From assembly GCF_019279795.1 (NCBI RefSeq), contig NC_056748.1, positions 612,507,416 through 612,571,415 of the forward strand: a stretch of DNA of 64,000 nt, read 5' to 3'. A program made the position numbers and the translations under genes. Below the pieces are notes generated by a model. The model searched no databases, was not told the DNA's origin, and saw only the letters and a list, made by a program, of their open reading frames with translations. Positions 23,210-35,335 of the stretch are shown piece after piece. Every line of letters starts with the position of its first letter. The first letter of the stretch is position 1. The stretch is from Protopterus annectens (lineage: Eukaryota; Chordata; Ceratodontiformes; Protopteridae).

Positions 23210-23790
23210 TACTCAAGTAGTTCTCCCAGACTCCAAGGCGCTGGATAGATGGGGTAAGAAGGTTTACACTTCTGCAACCTTTGCCATTAGGGCTTTAAAC
23301 TGCCAGTTTCTTATGTTAAAGTATCAGCAACATGTTATTGGATTGTTTAAACAGAAAATTATGTTGATTCCTGACTGTGTGGAAAATAAAGAATTACAGG
23401 ATTTAATGCATTCTGCTGAACAAGTTGGAAAACATACTTTGCAATGAGGTTTTGATTCATTAGAGGCCTCTTCCAGGGCTGCTGTTACTGGGTCTGTGCT
23501 CAGAAGGCATGCTTGGCTAAAGGAGCAATCCTTGACTGATAATGTTAAAGCTAACTTGTTGGATGCTCCCTTAAATCAGGACCGCCTGTTTGGCAACAAG
23601 ACTGAGGAAGATCTTAAAAAGATGGAAATAAAGCTAAATTTATGCAAACTGTTAAAGATTTCTTACAAGTTCAGCCTCCTAGATTTAGTAGGCACTGGCC
23701 CTCTAAGAATTGGTCCTTTCCAACCCCTTCCACATCTTCTCAAGCCATAGCAAGACACCGCAAAAGTCCCAGGTTTTAGTCACAGGGGAC
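23210..23790 (+). pseudogene. D4 gag, C-terminal part
   Basis: It reads SKALDRWGKKVYTSATFAIRALNCQF, then a TGA at 23446-23448, then LRRHAWLKEQSL and a frameshifted FLQVQPP/NWPSKNW region to about 23770. It matches D1 (1-270) closely. It begins where the minus-strand LINE ends. Confidence 0.82.
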
Positions 23791-25765
23791 ACACAGGTCA
23801 AAGCAGTGTGGGGGGGCCTCCACTTCCAAATCTGGGAGTAATAAGACTCCCCCCTATGGTAAACTGTCTCAATGACTTCTGTTTAAAATTTCCAAGCACT
23901 TGTCAACTGACTGCCCCTTTGCGGAAAAAGATTGCTCTTCATGCAGAGAACTGGGAACTCTTTACCCAGGACAAATGGGTTTTAAATACAGTGCCCCAGG
24001 GATACAGATTTCACTTCCACACGTTGCCAACACCAAGAGGCTGACCGGAGCTACCCCCAAATCAGTGGGCAGAGGCCCAAAAACAAGTACTTTCTCTCAA
24101 GCATGGGGGCCATTCAGCTGGTACCGGAAGAGGAAAAAGGGACAAGGTTTCTACTTGAGACTTTTCCTGGTACCCAGAATAGACAATTCATGGTATCCTA
24201 TCCTGGACCTGTCCACTCTAAACATCTTTTTGGAAATTCCAAAATTCAAGATGCTGACTCTTCACCAATTACTTCCTATGCTAGGCAAAGATGCCTGGTT
24301 GGCAACGCTAGGTTTAAAAGAAGCATACTTGCACATCCCAATCAGGGAATCTTGCAGAAGATACCTACGCTTCAAAGCGGGCTACACGCACTATCAGTTC
24401 TCTGCACCGCCCTTTGGCCTTTCTACTGCACCCAGGGTATTCACAAAGTGCCTAGCTCCAGTTATTGCATTTTGCAGGCAAATAAATATTCAACTATACC
24501 CATACCTGGACGATTGTCTAGTTCAGGCAGAAAGCCAGGACATACTTTTGAATCATCTGGCCTTTGTACAAAGGTTCTAACTTGTCTGGGGTACACCGTA
24601 AACGAAAAGAAATCACACCTGGTACCCTTTCAGCAAATTATATTCCTGGGAGCAAGCTTGAATACAACTTCCCAGATGGCTTACCTCACGCCAGAGAAAC
24701 AAATTCATTTGACAACCTACGTCAAACAAGTGGCCACAAAAACCCTGCTATCTGCAAGACAAGTACTGCTAGCCTTGGGGTTCATGGCCTCCTGCATTGT
24801 TTTAATTCCATATGCAAGACTGCATATAAGGAAACTACAGTGGTATCTAAAAAGCCTATGGTGTCAACATTCTCAGGATGTAGAAGCAATGATTTCTGTC
24901 GTACCTTGCCTAAGCCTAGAATTTCTTTGGTGGGCAGAGGCATGCCACCAAAACAAGGGACTACCTTTCACACCACCCCCTGCAGTCCAAACCCTAACAC
25001 ACGCATCAGACTATGCATGGGGGACTCACCTGGCAGGGAAGTGCATTCAGGGCAAATGGAGCCCAAGTCAAATGCACCTGCATATCAATCGAAAAGAAAT
25101 GTTAGCTGTACAGAATGGTCTGACAGCCTTCAAGGACCACATTCTTCCAGGACAACTTATGGTAAAGACAGACAACACCACTGTTATTTGGTACATAAAC
25201 AAGCAGGGGGGTACACATTCTTACCCCCTCTGCAGACTAGCCATGGCATTGTGGAGCACAGCCTTGAGCTTCTAAGTGCACCTACAAGCTCAGTTCCTGC
25301 CAGGAAAATTAAATACACTGGCAGATGGACTAAGCAGAAACCTCATGGACCCACACGAGTGTAAACTGGAACCAAGGATTTTCATCATGTTGACAAGCAA
25401 ATGGGGGAGACCAGATATAGACCTGTTTGCCTCTCCCCAGAACTACGAATTGGATACATTTTATCACAAGGACTCCCCATAAGCAAGCCTGGAAAGTGGA
25501 TGCTCTGTCAGCTGGAAAAACCTATCGGTCTATGCCTCCCCCCCCCCCCCCCGCCTCTGCTTTTCAAATACTACTAAAAATCAAACAGGACATACCAAAG
25601 GTGATTTTGATTGCTCCAGACTGGCCACACCAACACTGGTACCCCCTCCTGCACAGTGTGTCACGATTATCCCCATGGCACCTGCCACAGACTCTTTCCC
25701 TGTTGTCTCAGCAGGAGAACCAGATTCTGCACCCTTGGCTTCTAACACTGAACCTTGCAGCCTGA
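23791..25765 (+). pseudogene. D4 RT-RNase H-MT-like (broken)
   Basis: RT motifs are spread over three frames: NWELFTQDKWVLN (23950), LDLSTLNIFLEIPKFKM (24210), YLDD at 24503-24514. In RNase H the motif reads LTHASDYAWG, so the first catalytic Asp is His. A stop at 25275 and a C run (25538-25552) destroy the tail. The ILIAPDWPHQHWYP box is still present near 25610. Confidence 0.85.
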
Positions 25766-26788
25766 CTAATTACATAATCTCTCCTCTACCATCCCGCAGT
25801 AAACCTGTGATGGATATCATTTTAGAGGCAAAGAGGCCTAGTACTAGAAAATCTTATGCTGAAAAAGGGAAAAGATTCTGTGCCTGGAACCAGTCTCAAG
25901 GGATGACCACAGCAGCGCCCAGTTTACCTCAGATTTTGCAATACTTAACTGAGATGCTTCATAAGGCCTGTCTTTCTCCTCCATTAAAATCCACGCCTCA
26001 GCCATTTCAGCTCATTATAGCACAGAACCTTCCCTCTTCTCTCATCCACTGCTCAAGCAGTTCCTCAGAGGGGCCAAAATTTTGAGACCACCCAGGAGAA
26101 CTCCAACCCCAGCCTGGGACCTTAACTTTGTTTTTGAGAAACTCACTCTACCTCCTTTCGAGCTAGCTGCTACTGCAGACTTAAAATTTCTTTCTTGGAA
26201 AACAGCTAGAAGGGTATCTGAATTACAGGCCCTTATGGCAGTGGAGCCTTTCATCATCTTTCATGCGGACAGGGTATCCCTCAGAACTAATCCATCCTTC
26301 ATGCCTAAGGTGGTATCCAGTGTGGCTCTTAATCAGTCTATTCATTAGCCAACCTTCTTTCCCAATCCACAGAACACAGGGGAACAGATACTGCATTCCT
26401 TAGATGTGCACAGACAACTTAGATTCTACTTGGACAGGACTAAACCTCAAAGGAAATCTGAACTGCTGGTGGCATTTGCTGCAGGGGCAGAGGGGAAGGC
26501 TGTTTCAAAGCCAACCATTTCTAAATGGATAGACCATTGCATTAATTTCTGCTATAAGCACCATGGAAAATCTATCCCCTAAGCGATCAGACCTCATTCC
26601 ACCAGGGCTGCATCTACCTCTACAGCATTTCTCAGAGGCGTCTCTACCCGGGACATCCTAGAAGCTGCTACCTGGAGTTCTGTGCGTACTTTCACCAAGC
26701 ATTATCATTTGCCAATTTTCTCTAAATCCAGAGCTGGCTTTGCCACTGCAGTCTTACAGGGCCTTATAGCTGGTCCTAATGCTATCTA
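25675..26788 (+). pseudogene. D4 tyrosine recombinase (broken)
   Basis: An ATGG start at 25675 lies within the RT end, in the CCCCATGGCA context. The frame shows EAKRPSTRKSYAEK, loses a base near 25963, and has an in-frame deletion removing residues before RRVSELQ (about 26206). It has stops at 26346-26348 and near 26580. The C-terminal TKHYHLPIFSKSRAG is recognisable at about 26695. Confidence 0.83.
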
Positions 26789-26822
26789 AATTCCTTTTCC
26801 CAACCTTAGCTTTGGGAATCTA

Positions 26823-26919
26823 CCCAAATGTAATGACTGCAACAGTGAAACACGAAGAACATAGTACAGTTGTGTACACTTATAAATGTAGATGTTAGAG
26901 TGTATTCACTGTTGCAGTC
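26823..26919. repeat. D4 ICR
   Basis: It complements the right terminus at 27230-27294, sharing the altered TTAGAGTG/CACTCTAA bases. Its first half predicts a left terminus of the type ATGTTCTTCGTGTTTCAC, which is found at 34144 on another copy. Confidence 0.83.
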
Positions 26920-27081
26920 CTGGTTACCCTCCCTCTAGTCCTCTAACTTCTTTTGGCTATACCTCTACTTTCCTTTACTATGCTTAAAAGCCTGTTTGAT
27001 GTATTTGCTTTTTTGTTGCAGGTATATCATTGTACTTTTATATTTAATTGCTCTCCATTAGGGGGGCAACTGACATCTGGG

Positions 27082-27294
27082 GCAAGAAAAACTGATGTAA
27101 TGGCATCGGCTGCATGTTTTATACCCCCGACGACCTGATGTCATGGAAGAAGGGACAGCAACTGACGCAGGACCCAAGACTTTGTTAATCAGGCTGACTG
27201 AGGGCTACCTGGAAGCAGATAACCCAAATATAATGACTGCAACAGTGAGTACACTCTAATATCTACATTTATGGTAAGTGTACACAACTGTACT
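27082..27294. repeat. D4 right ITR and terminus
   Basis: It starts GCAAGAAAAACTGATG, carries an inverted TATA (TTTTATACCCCC) and a GATGTCATGG element, and ends with a GTACA-CAAC-TGTAC hairpin plus T. Confidence 0.82.
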
Positions 27295-29685
27295 TTCCGG
27301 CTTCAGTGATATTATTTTCTCAGATTATATGCTGATGTGCTCGATGACAAGCTAGGCAAACTTCCAGTTGTGTACTCCATGAAAGTAGACCCAGCGGTCA
27401 GTCCAGTTGTCAGACCTGCAAGAAGAGTTCCAGTAGCTATGCAGGACAAAGTCAAGGTTCACTTAAACAAAATGGTGCAGCAAGGTCTGATTTGTCCAGT
27501 CACAGGACTAACTGAGTGGGTATCTTCCGTGGTTGCTGCTCATAAGAAAATATTCAGGTGAAATCAGAATATGCATTGACCCAGGAGACTTGAACAAGGC
27601 ATTAAAAAGACCTCATCATCCTATGCATAAAGTCGAGGAGATGGCAATCTTCATGCCAAATGGTACTTTTTTTTCTGTCTTAGATGCAGAGTTCATTTTG
27701 GCAAGTGATGCTTGATCGCAAATCTTCACTACTGACTACATTCATTACCCAATTTCTTAGATAAAGATTCCTCAGAATGCCTTTTGGAATAAATTCTGCC
27801 ACTGAAGTCTTTAAGCTTGCAGTGGAGCAAATTTTTTCAGGCTACCCATGTGCAGTAATAGTTGATGATTTACTGGTTGGAGGTAATAGTGAAGCAGAGC
27901 ATGACAGAAACCTTAGGAAAGTTCTGGATAGAGCGCATGAAGTGAATTTAAAGCTCAATCCTCTGAAATGCAAATTCAGACCACCAGAAGTTACTTATGT
28001 GGGTCATTTATTTACCAGTACAGGCTTACAAACCAGATCCTTCTAAGCAAGAAACCATTCTTCACTTGCCAGTTCCAGACAATGTCCAAGCTCTACAGCA
28101 TTTTCTTGGTATGGTTAACTATTTGGGCAAATGTTTCCTTGATTTTAGTGAGTTATCAGCACCTTTGAGAGAGCTGGCATTCAAAAATTTGCATGGTCAT
28201 AGTTAGAACCACACCAGAGTGCATTTGATAACCTCAATCAGCAAATTGCTAACCTGTCTACATTAAGATACTATGATGTCCACAAACCCAGTAATTCTTT
28301 CCTGTGATGCTTAAAAGTTTGGTCTTGACTCAGTTACTCTTCAAGAGGGCAGACCTGTTGCCTATGCATCAAGAAATCTTACCCAAACTGAGATGCAGTA
28401 TGCTGAAGTTGAGAAGGAACTTTTGGCAATTGTGTTCGCATGTTTGAAGTACCATGATTATATTTATGGCCGAACAGTCCAGATAGAAACTGACCATCAA
28501 TCTGTGCTCACTATTTTATAGAACCCTATGCATTCCGTTCCAGCAAGACTACAAAGAATGATGCTCAAATTGCAAAAATACAATTTCAAAATGGTCTATA
28601 CAAAAGGTAAACTTCTTTTTCTGGCTGATACCTTATGCAGTTCACTCAGAAATGCCACAGAACAGCTCAATGCAGAGAATTTTGACTTTGTTATGGAAGT
28701 GTGTAATTTTTCTACCATGAGGCTTGGAGCTAAGAGATCATACAAAGACTAATACAGTTTTGTAAAAGCTAAACCACTTCACCAGTGTAGAATGGCTGTC
28801 AAAGAAGTCCTGTGTACCGCCAGAAGTGCAACCTTACTTTCCATACAGAGATGAGATGCTGATGGAAGATGGTATCCTTTTCAAAGGTCCAAAAGTTATT
28901 GTTCCTACTTCCTTACAACATGAATACATTCAAAGTTTGCATCGTGGCCACCCAGTTTATGATTCTACCAAAAAAGGGCAAGAGAATTAGTATTTTGGCC
29001 TTCTCTAGCAAAAGACATCGATGAAGTGCTTTCTTCTTGTTCAATGTGCAACAATGCTACGCCGCATTTGCAAAAAGAGCCACGTCAGTTAAGCCAAATT
29101 CCTAAACGACCTTGGTCAACAGCAGCAACTGACACAGTTAAGTGGCACCAGTCAACATTACTTAGTGTTGCTGGGCTCTTCTTTGAACTGGCTTTAAGAT
29201 TGATTTGCTACCTAACCTAACATCCAGTGCTGTTATTACTACGATGAAACGTCATTTCTCAGTCCATGATAGTACACACAGTTATTTCTGACAGTGGTTC
29301 TCAATTTACAAGTATGTTGTTAAAGAGATTTGCTAAAGAGGTGGGGCTTTATCCATGTTAGTAGCAGTCCTGAATATCCTCAGTCAAATGACCTTGCTGA
29401 ACATGCAGTACAGTGCAAAGCAATTGCTAGAAAAGTCAGTGTGACATTTCCAATATCTTCTTGAACTTACTCAGTCTCAGAAATATACCCAGTGACAACC
29501 AACTAGGTTCGCCAGCTCAGAGACTTCTATCTAAGCAAACCAGAGCAACCTTGCCTATCCATACTAGTTTGTTGATGCCTAATACTAAAAACAACAGAGC
29601 AATCAAAGCCCAACTTTTTTAAAAAGCTTTCTTAGAAGTCCAGCTGTGATAAAATGAGCAGATTTCTTCATCCGTTAAAAGGAGA
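27295..29685 (+). pseudogene. Ty3/Gypsy pol remnant (RT, RNase H, integrase)
   Basis: RT N-terminal region at 27337-27560 (DKVKVHLNKMVQQGLI), RICIDPGDLNKALKRP at about 27565, MPFGINSATEVF at 27777 and the active-site VDD at 27861-27869. RNase H is readable near 28340-28520 (VAYASRNLTQ, ETDHQSV). The integrase zinc region and core (28900-29460, with SSPEYPQSND) are full of stops. The start is cut by D4; the 5' part must lie outside the window. A purine tract before TGTGAGG near 29686 could mark the 3' LTR start, but it is weak. It is a dead copy. Confidence 0.83.
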
Positions 29686-29831
29686 GATGTGAGGATGGAA
29701 ACGGCAAAATGTTTTGATTTAATTGGTGTTGTGAGGTATATGTACTGATACTGAGCCAAGATCCTATTTAGGGTAATCTGAGGGAATAGAGTACAGGAGA
29801 AACCGCAGACATCTTCCTGTATCAGAAACAA

Positions 29832-30036
29832 TATCGTAGCTTCGTACCTGTGATAGACTCTAGATCTCAGAGCAGCCCTGAAAAATTTCATACAGAGGAA
29901 CATGCCTCATGGCTAACCAAACAGTTACTTACCTCAAGGGATAAAGCCTGGAAGGAATGGCATAGAAACAGAACCCCACAACTTGAAGTCAGATATAAAC
30001 AACTCCGTAACAATGCCAAAAAGGAAGTCATCAATG

Positions 30037-30073
<37 letters not shown>

Positions 30074-32090
30074 CTATTCTCCACTAAACTCACTACCCAA
30101 CAAAATAACCCCAAATTGTTTTGGAACTCTTTCCTCTCTCCTAAGTCCTGGTACTTAACCCCTCCCCATCTCCTGACAGAGACCCTCAAATTGCCCAAGC
30201 CTTCAATTCTTATTTTATTGATACAATCCAAAAACTTGTTAATGATTTCTCTCTACAAACTAACAGTATAACTGGCAACATAAACAACAATACTCTCTCT
30301 AACCACTCCCCCCACATCAGTTGTAATTCCAACAAAATCCCATCCACTCCTCTGTTTACGTTACAACCAGTACCCACATCTGTAGTTCGTAAACTGCTCT
30401 CAAAACTAAAACCAGGCTCCCCTTCTTCCGATTGCCTTCCACCTGAATACCTAACACTTGCAGCAGATTCTGTAGCTTTTCCAATTAGCATTCTCATTAA
30501 CCGATCAATCTCTTAAGTACATGTACCACAACAGTGGAAAACCTCCGTTACTACTCCCCTTCACAAAGGTGGCAACACCAATGATCTATCTAACTACTGG
30601 CCCATCTCCATACTTGCACCTCTATCTAAAATTTTAGAAAAGTGTATTCATTCTCAGTTGCTAAAACATCTCACAGACAATAACCTACTCGCACCCACCC
30701 AACATGGTTTTCGGCCAGCATACAGCACAGCAGCAGCCTTACTGTCATTTAGCAACACTGTATACAAAGCTCTTGATGCAGGCCTACTAACATCAGTGAT
30801 CCTAGTAGACCTATCAAAAGCTTTTGTTAGTGTCCCACTCAAAACTACTTTTACAACTTGAGACCATAAACTGCTCCCCACACATGCTATCCTGTTTCCA
30901 TAACTATCCACACAACAGAAAACAATCTGTTAGATGACGAAGTAAGCAATCCGATTACCTACTCAAACAACACAGGCTTCCCCCAAGGGTCTCTTCTTGG
31001 GCCCTTGCTTTTTAACATATTTATTAAGAATCTCCATAAAGCATCCCTCCAAAGTACACTCATTCAATACGCGGATGATTCGACAATAATTGCATCCTCT
31101 AACAATATCTCAGATCTCCAAAATTAACACAAAATGCATTTACTTCCATCGAATCTTAGCTTAACGAAGCTCAAGTGCTCCTTAATCCCAAAAAATCAAA
31201 ACTTTTACTCTTCACAACCAAACCTCTAACTCTAGACTTTAAAATATTCTCTCAAAACAATACATAAATTGAAATTGTAAAAAACAGCCAAACTATTGGC
31301 ATCACAATTGATGACAGACTATCCTTTGAGAATCATATAGTCAACTCAGTCAAAAGAACCATTTTAAGCTTGGCAAACTCTATAGGCATAAACTCTATTT
31401 GGACAAGTCTACCAAGATGAAACTAGCTAATAGTCTACTTCTACCCTCCCTCCTCTATAGTTGCCCCATTTTCAGTAACCTACACACAGCTCTCCTGAAC
31501 AAACTGCAGTCGTGCTACTATAAAATTGTCAAGTTTGTCTCCATCATGCCAGTTTGTCTCCATCATGCCAGCTCGCACACATCATTGCGTGGCCATTCAA
31601 TCTATAAAATGGGTTGAGTTCCCCAATTACCTACATTACTCCCAATTTGCTCTCTCCCACAAACTACTAAATAATCCAAACTTCTGTCCATCCCTTCAAA
31701 CTATAGTACAAGCACACACCCCTACTCGGCATCTTGGGTCCTCTAACAAATAACTCTTAACCATAACTAAACCCAACAAAAGAGCTGGACAATGTCTCTA
31801 TTCCCATGCCATTGCCAAACTTTGGAATGCTCCCCCTCTTTCTCTTACTCAACTAGACTCTTTAAAAACATTTAAATTTGCTCTAAAAGAACACTGTCTC
31901 AACAATGTCTGTTCTTGTCATATAATTAAACCACCTTAAATGTTTTGACCACTGTACACTACAAATACCTTTAATAACTTAATATAGTTGCAGTTTATAC
32001 TATCTGTCTTCATATCCAGTCATATCCAGTCTCTCTTGCTTTCTTCATTTCTGTGGCTGAATAAACAGAATTGATTAAACAGTATTCTTA
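29832..32090 (+). mobile_element. L2/CR1-like LINE (5' truncated, decayed)
   Basis: It starts in the endonuclease-RT linker (ASWLTKQLLTSRDKAWKEW) and continues with RT motifs: TPLHKGGNTNDLSNYW (30553), TQHGFRPAYSTAAAL (30700), VILVDLSKAF (30800), GFPQGSLLGPLLFNIF (30975) and YADD at 31068-31079. The C-terminal LWN-type box and FKFALKEHC lie before 31935, followed by an AT-rich 3' tail. Stops and indels are frequent. It differs from the CR1 copies in this window. The short stretch 29686-29831 before it holds nothing that I can assign. Confidence 0.78.
30039..30068. repeat. Poly(A) run of 30 bases
   Basis: The run lies inside the LINE coding part, where other copies of such LINEs usually encode a few Lys codons. 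It probably expanded from a short A-rich stretch, so it is not a 3' tail. Confidence 0.85.
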
Positions 32091-32205
32091 CTTAGGAGAA
32101 TATACACACAGAATTACTAAAAATCTAACACACTGGGTTTATTTTCTTGTATTGTATATTTCTAAATATGTATTTGTCTTGTATATCTACTTCAATTTGT
32201 ATTAG

Positions 32206-32935
32206 GTTCATAGGTTTATACTAGGCTGTCTGCCCTAAGGCATTTATAAGCCTAGCCCAAATTTTTGTGGCTTACGCCACCCCTTATATGAAAAAATACT
32301 GTGCCCATTAGTTTGTTGTGCCTCTGTCCAGCAGTGACACAGAGATGATTCCCGGGGTAAACCTACGATCTCCCATCCACAGGTCAAGATTTCTCTTGAA
32401 CAGAGCCAGCGAGGTGCTCTGCCTCACATGGACCGGGATTTTATTCCACATCATAGGGAGTCTCTGAGTGATAAATCTATCCCTCCGGCACGTCCTATTT
32501 ATATCCGTGCTAAGATTTAAGTCGCTTGCTTTAGTGGTTTTTGTGGATTTGGATTTTTTGAGGTGGAGTATGTCCATTAATTCCGGGTTGGACATGGCCT
32601 TGTATGTCAGGCACATGTCACCTCTGAGCAGACGGTATGCGACTGAATAGAGCTGGAGTTTCTTCAATCTGGCAGCATATGACAGATTTTGGAGTCCCTT
32701 TATCCTTTTGGTGAGGAACTTTTGGGATCTCTCCAATTGCTGCAGATGTCGGGTGAGATACATCCCGAATGGGGCATTGTACTCGATCATTGGTCTGATA
32801 AGTGAAGAGTACAGGGGAACAATGACCTCACTAGATCTGGATGTGAATCACTTCATGATTAGGTGGGCAATGTAGAAGGTCTTTCTAACCACTTTAGCAA
32901 TGTGAGTGTCTAAAGAAAGGCCACTGTCAACCTGA
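32206..32935 (-). pseudogene. CR1-d LINE 3' fragment (minus strand)
   Basis: On the minus strand this encodes the last ~210 residues of CR1 ORF2: THIAKVVRKTFYIAHL, one stop, then an open stretch of 160 codons (32308-32790) from MIEYNAPFGM to the terminal SLLDRGTTN. The 3' UTR matches that of CR1-b and ends with AACCTATGAACC. It is a typical 5'-truncated insertion. Confidence 0.88.
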
Positions 32936-33413
32936 TAACCTCTTCTGTTTTTATTTGTTTTTATTGTGTAAAAACTTTCTTGATTTTCTAAGTTAAGCTA
33001 ATTTTCTGTAAAAATTCTGTGATTGTATGGAGCTTTTTTCCCCTGGCCTCCACTGAAAATGGGTCATTGGTCCAGTGGACTTTCCCAGTTAACAAATGTC
33101 CGTAAATAAATAAATGTCACATTATCATTCCCATTCCTTATGATGTCCCATATGTCCCCAAAGTTGAACATTCCTTGAAGACACCGTTGCTAGATCCAAT
33201 TCTGACTTTTATTTTACACGATCAAGTCATATTTCCAGATCTAGTGTAAAATACACAGCAACTTGGACATAATTGCTTTATATTTGTCTAATTTTGTATG
33301 ATTGCATGTTAAATAAGTAGCTGTTTATAACTGTATGTCTGAAGATCATTTCTGTAAATTGCATGTCACTGAATACTGTCATTTCATGTAAGGACTATTT
33401 CTCAGAGGGAGGA
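32936..33413. other. Unassigned AT-rich stretch
   Basis: I see no coding potential here. It ends with a purine tract (CAGAGGGAGGA, 33403-33413) directly before the LTR-like block, so part of it may be the 3' untranslated region of the Gypsy element. Confidence 0.4.
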
Positions 33414-33667
33414 TGTAGATCAGCATGTGTATGTACCTTTAAGAAGCATTTCTAGATGTAGCAAATGCATAATAAATACTGCGCACATGCAGGCAGTAGT
33501 GCCATTTTGAGAGAATAGCCAGAGTGTTAATGTGCGTGTGTGGTAGTCAGTCTGATTATAAGTTTGTTACAAAGCCTCATTTTTGAAGTTTTTGTGTAAT
33601 AAAGCTGCTTGAACAGAACCCACGAATGTCCGTCTGTTTTATCCTAACTAGACGAGTGACAGCTACA
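33414..33667 (+). repeat. LTR-like block (about 254 bases)
   Basis: It begins TGTAGATC after a polypurine tract and ends GCTACA, so it has TG...CA ends. It contains two AATAAA signals (near 33471 and 33598-33603). GTTGGCAGTGG follows and resembles the start of a primer-binding site. I cannot see a second copy in the window, so it may be the 3' LTR of the Gypsy remnant or a solo LTR. Confidence 0.5.
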
Positions 33668-33732
33668 GTTGGCAGTGGTAAGAAATTCCCCCTTTCCAGT
33701 GGGTCATTCCTTATCCTGCAGATTAGATTCTC

Positions 33733-34080
33733 TTGTTTGCACTTGTTCTTCATCACGTACTGTTAACCTGTTACCTCTTTTTCCTAGTTTCCATGGTAGT
33801 ACTGCACTTAAAAGGTGCTTATCTCATCCCTGTTCATCCAGCCTTCTGGCATTTCTTAAGGTTTTGTGCATCTGGATCACATTATCTATTCTCTCCCTTT
33901 CCCTTTGGACTATCCACTGCACCAGGAGTGTTCGCAAAGTGTCTAGCTCCAGTTATAGCTCATTGCAGGCTACAGGGTATCCACATTTTTCTATGTTTAG
34001 TTGACTTGCTTACCTTTGCAGAGTCTCTTTCAAGGTGTCTGGAATCTGTCTTTGAGAGCAAGCTCTTGCACAAACTGTGA
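33733..34080 (+). pseudogene. Diverged DIRS-type RT fragment (D5)
   Basis: A 115-codon open stretch shows the order LKGAYLIPVHP, FRPFPFGLSTAPGVF (approximate), AKCLAPVIAHCRLQGIHIF, matching the DIRS RT palm. The active site is degraded to CLVDLLTF, with YLDD not intact. It is clearly more distant than all other copies and ends before the D6 left end at 34144. Confidence 0.7.
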
Positions 34081-34143
34081 TTCTAAGGGGACATTCAAGT
34101 GTCTTTCTTGGCCCACTCAGGACAGAGCAGCTATATAAGTATG

Positions 34144-34440
34144 ATGTTCTTCGTGTTTCACTGTTTCAGTCACCACACTTGGGTTATCTGCCTGCAGGTA
34201 GCCCTCAGTCGGGCCGAATACCAGAGTCTTGGGATTTCTGCGCTGGATGCAGTCACCTCTTCCATGACGTCAGGGGTATAAAACATGCAGCCGACGCCAT
34301 TACATCATTTTTTCTTGCCGTGGAGCAAAGCAGTTCGCAAGTGCCGGTCGGCCGCTACCTGAAATTTTCATTTTTCGAGTTTCAAACCTGAAGTCTTCTA
34401 AAGGTAAGTACCCCATTGGGGATCCTTTTTTCTTGCTCTA
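34144..34440. repeat. D6 left terminus and ITR with promoter
   Basis: It contains a perfect CRE-like TGACGTCA (34264-34271) and TATAAA at 34277-34282. The leader repeats the family GCAAGTGCCGGTCGG and the GTACCCCATTGGGG hairpin. Here the motif before the hairpin reads AAAGGTAAGT, unlike AAAGCTAAGT in other copies. Confidence 0.75.
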
Positions 34441-34446
34441 ACCGAT

Positions 34447-35254
34447 GTCAGAAAAAGTTAACAATTGTCTTGCCTGTGGAAAGCAAATACCTCACAGATA
34501 TTTTCATTCTTACTGCGTCACCTGTTTAGGCCAAGACCGTGACGTCCCTCGCTGTCTGTTTTGTGCCTTGTTTAACGCCTGAACCATTTGTCGTCGGGCT
34601 ATCTTTGTCACTAAATTCTTTCGCTCTCATTCTCCGTATTCCGAAATGGCTTCGATAAGCGATCCGACTACCGATCTTCCAATAAAAAAGTAAGGATAAA
34701 GACAGAGACAGACCGCATAGGTCCAGAACTCCCGGTGATGCTTCCGTTAAGCTAGTCGCCAGTCCGCCGGTACTCACTGAGGTGCCCTTGCAGCCCCTGA
34801 TACCCACTTCTACAGATTCGCAGGCCTCTGCTAAGAGCCATTTGATGTCCAGTATGCCATGAGATGCTTCTTCGACTATGGAATACGTAGACATGCTTGG
34901 TTAAAAGAACAAACCCTGCCTGATCATGTTAAAGCAAAGGTATTGGATGTACCTTTACAGCAGGATGTTTTATTTGGTGTAAAGGCAGAAGAGGTTTTAA
35001 AGAAAATGGAGGATAAGGCAAAATCTATGCAGACGGTCAAGGATTTTTTACAGGTTCAACCCCCTCGGTTCAGCAGAAATTGGCCAACAAAAAACTGGTC
35101 CTTTCCAGCATCTGACAGACCACAGAGGGGCAAATACAGATGCCCAAGGGGCAGAGGTCAGTCACAAGGCCCTTACAAACCTCGCCAATGGGGTGCCGCT
35201 ACCCAGAAAGGAGGAGAAGACAAGCCCCAAGCTAACAGAAGACAAACACAATGA
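34447..35254 (+). pseudogene. D6 gag, internally deleted
   Basis: The Cys/His cluster is readable from the ATG at 34447 (NNCLACGKQIPHRYFHSYC), followed by stops. Near 34870 the sequence jumps from the Ser/Thr-rich first third to the C-terminal part (RRHAWLKEQTLPDHVKAKV...), which stays open to 35254 with the Arg/Gly-rich end and the TGA stop. About half of gag is missing. The C-terminal half is closest to D13. Confidence 0.8.
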
Positions 35255-35335
35255 CTTAACCCTCAGACTGCCAAGCAAATCTCTCTTGGCAGCTACCTTG
35301 GGAGGAAAATTAGCACTTTTTGCAGACAAAATGCT

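Larger units (their letters stand above)
23210..27294 (+). mobile_element. DIRS copy D4, right part
   Basis: D4 has gag end, RT, YR, ICR (26823-26919) and right ITR, ending at 27294. Its left part lies beyond the CR1-a insertion and outside the window. It is flanked on the right by Gypsy pol. It is old: stops, indels and a 15-base C run break the frames. Confidence 0.85.

Noticed and set aside
30010..30158. ORF with a poly-lysine tract.
   Set aside because: The tract is an expanded A run inside a decayed LINE, so it is not a real protein feature.
33414..33667. Treating the LTR-like block as proof of a complete endogenous retrovirus.
   Set aside because: No env, gag or matching second LTR is visible, and the adjacent RT fragment is DIRS-type.
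34399..34445. AAAGGTAAGT followed by a pyrimidine tract and AG before gag looks like a tiny intron.
   Set aside because: All other copies read AAAGCTAAGT, without the GT donor, and the interval of about 45 bases is too short for a vertebrate intron.
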